Shown piece by piece: positions 4,899 to 5,634 of a DNA stretch of 5,634 bases (position 1 is the first letter of the stretch; each line of letters opens with the position of its first letter). The notes under the pieces are model-generated. The model was not told where the DNA came from and made no database searches. It saw nothing but the letters and a program-made list of their open reading frames with translations. The position numbers and the translations under genes are program-made. Origin of the DNA: an uncultured Coleofasciculus sp. (GTDB taxonomy: Bacteria > Cyanobacteriota > Cyanobacteriia > Cyanobacteriales > Coleofasciculaceae); contig CADCTM010000947.1 of NCBI GenBank assembly GCA_902805485.1, positions 368 to 6,001 of the forward strand, written 5' to 3'.

Positions 4899-5306
4899 TC
4901 ATCCTAAAGCGCTGCTGCCAGACCAAGCGACCAGTTCTGTCATGAAGATACAACAACCGACTCGACAGCCATCACCCTGCTCAACGACGACGTTATCGGG
5001 GTCTTGGACGTTGTAGTAAATGGCCCAATGCACCAAATCGCTCCAGTTGAGCCCACCCGCTCTGGCCAGGCCTTGGAACTGGTTGTAGTGTCGAACCTTT
5101 ATATGACGGAACCCCCAGTCGGCGTTGCCACACTTCAACTCGATGTCGCCAAAGTCGTAAACCATCTTAATTTCGCTGGTTGACGTACCACACGCACCCC
5201 AGTTGGGCCTAGTTCCCAGATTGACTGCTTGCGCAGGTGTCGCCACTAACACCCCAAAGCCGAGGAAGGCAAGGAGAGCGAGCAGGCCACTGTGTAACCC
5301 CTTCAT
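4899..5306 (-). CDS. small Sec-exported protein with H-x4-H motif, putative toxin
   Basis: 135 aa. Residues 1-27 are a textbook signal peptide: MKGLHSG, then hydrophobic LLALLAFLGFGVLVA, then a PAQA cleavage site. The mature protein is about 108 aa with five cysteines (39, 59, 114, 118, 119), suiting disulfide formation outside the cytoplasm. Core motifs are FGDIELKCGNADWGFRHI (52-69), with H68, R72 and H73 in HIKVRH, and LNWSDLVHWAIYY (86-98). From memory, similar C-G-N, W-G-(F/Y)-R-H-I-x-x-R-H and N-W-x-D-x-x-x-W-A-I patterns occur in small secreted or toxin-tip proteins of actinobacteria and other bacteria, where paired His/Arg residues suggest a nuclease. This is recall, not a search. The start is firm: GAGGAG (5313-5318) lies 6 nt before the ATG. 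The downstream acidic gene is the likely immunity partner. An exported non-toxic protein cannot be excluded. Confidence 0.75.
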   Translation of the reverse strand: MKGLHSGLLALLAFLGFGVLVATPAQAVNLGTRPNWGACGTSTSEIKMVYDFGDIELKCGNADWGFRHIKVRHYNQFQGLARAGGLNWSDLVHWAIYYNVQDPDNVVVEQGDGCRVGCCIFMTELVAWSGSSALG

Positions 5307-5312
5307 TCCAAT

Positions 5313-5318
5313 CTCCTC
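5313..5318 (-). promoter_or_regulatory. Shine-Dalgarno of the exported-protein gene
   Basis: On the minus strand GAGGAG lies 6 nt before ATG 5306, a strong site that fixes the start and so the signal peptide. Confidence 0.75.
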
Positions 5319-5384
5319 ACCTTCCTAATAAAACGCATTCGGGCACACCAAAGCAGTTGTCCGCACTTGCTGGCGACCCAGTTA

Positions 5385-5634
5385 TATGAAATCCGGTTAA
5401 ATGCTTACCGTTAAGCGCCCATGTCCTGCCACCAATGGAAATGCGTCAGTCCTCGAATGAAGTCCCGTTGCTTGAGCAGCACCCGACAGCGATCAAACAA
5501 CACTTGTTCCAACTGTTGAATGGTCTCAAAGCAACGATTGACAACGGGTTCGTCTAGGACTTGCCATAGACGCTCAGCAGGCTGCAACTCAGGAGAATAA
5601 GCAGGCATGAACTCTAGATGCAATCCTTCGGGAA
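5385..5634 (-). mobile_element. IS630-family element, 3' end, continuing beyond the window
   Basis: The C-terminal end of an IS630 transposase occupies 5411-5634. The element end is placed near 5385 because a TATA (5383-5386) precedes TGAAATCCGG and IS630 elements insert at TA. The opposite end lies outside the window, so the boundary is an inference. Confidence 0.5.
5411..5634 (-). CDS. IS630-family transposase, C-terminal part (partial)
   Basis: The frame is open to the right edge of the window, and about 73 C-terminal residues are visible, ending at TAA 5411-5413. LEFMPAYSPELQPAERLW is the hallmark end of the IS630/DDE_3 catalytic domain. The Glu in QPAE is the last catalytic acidic residue. 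It is followed by the usual helix FETIQQLEQVLFDRC and a tail ending HWWQDMGA. It would join the DNA ends in cut-and-paste transposition with a TA target. The first two catalytic Asp residues lie outside the window, so intactness cannot be judged. The TTG at 5623 should not be taken as the start. Confidence 0.85.
   Translation of the reverse strand, partial: PEGLHLEFMPAYSPELQPAERLWQVLDEPVVNRCFETIQQLEQVLFDRCRVLLKQRDFIRGLTHFHWWQDMGA

Noticed and set aside
4639..5016. 125-codon plus-strand frame across the operon
   Set aside because: Antisense to both operon genes, with no ribosome site and unnatural composition.
1..5634. CRISPR array, tRNA, rRNA, HIP1 sites
   Set aside because: No regularly spaced repeats, no T-loop consensus, no rRNA-like stretch and no GCGATCGC were seen by eye on either strand.

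Overview
The window looks like accessory DNA, plausibly plasmid-borne, from a cyanobacterium. The pointers are a protein at the left edge that resembles a cyanobacterial plasmid-associated family (DUF6753-like, recognised from memory), IS256 and IS630 elements of a kind common in cyanobacteria, and several small or damaged genes. No housekeeping gene, rRNA, tRNA or CRISPR array was seen. The cyanobacterial HIP1 octamer GCGATCGC was not seen either, so the host assignment is only moderately secure.

Layout. (1) 26-703, minus strand: a one-pass membrane/coiled-coil protein whose 5' part is cut off exactly where an IS element begins. (2) About 693-2053: an IS256-family element whose transposase is split by a one-base frameshift near 1410. 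The two ends share a 12-bp perfect core, but no target duplication was found. (3) 2054-2427: a non-coding leader with a 14-bp palindrome, a hairpin and a tandem 8-bp repeat before a Shine-Dalgarno sequence. (4) 2428-3669, plus strand: a compact cluster of small unknown genes. It holds a 75-codon ORF followed, in the same frame, by a further 36-codon ORF; an intact 158-aa gene; and a second copy of that gene family damaged by a frameshift. (5) 3670-4409: about 740 bp without a convincing gene, rich in inverted repeats, some mutually exclusive. (6) 5306-4410, minus strand: a two-gene operon encoding a small Sec-exported protein with an H-x4-H motif, then an acidic cytoplasmic protein 12 nt downstream. 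Its architecture is that of a secreted toxin with its immunity protein. (7) 5411-5634, minus strand: the C-terminal end of an IS630-family transposase, running off the window.

How it fits together. The block between the two IS elements (about 2054-5385) carries the interesting cargo. The left half is decaying: an IS-truncated gene, a broken transposase, an in-frame stop and a frameshifted paralogue. The exported-protein/partner operon is intact and is the best candidate for an undescribed system. The paralogous family sharing FYTFCQAxRLC is the second candidate. I do not recognise its function.
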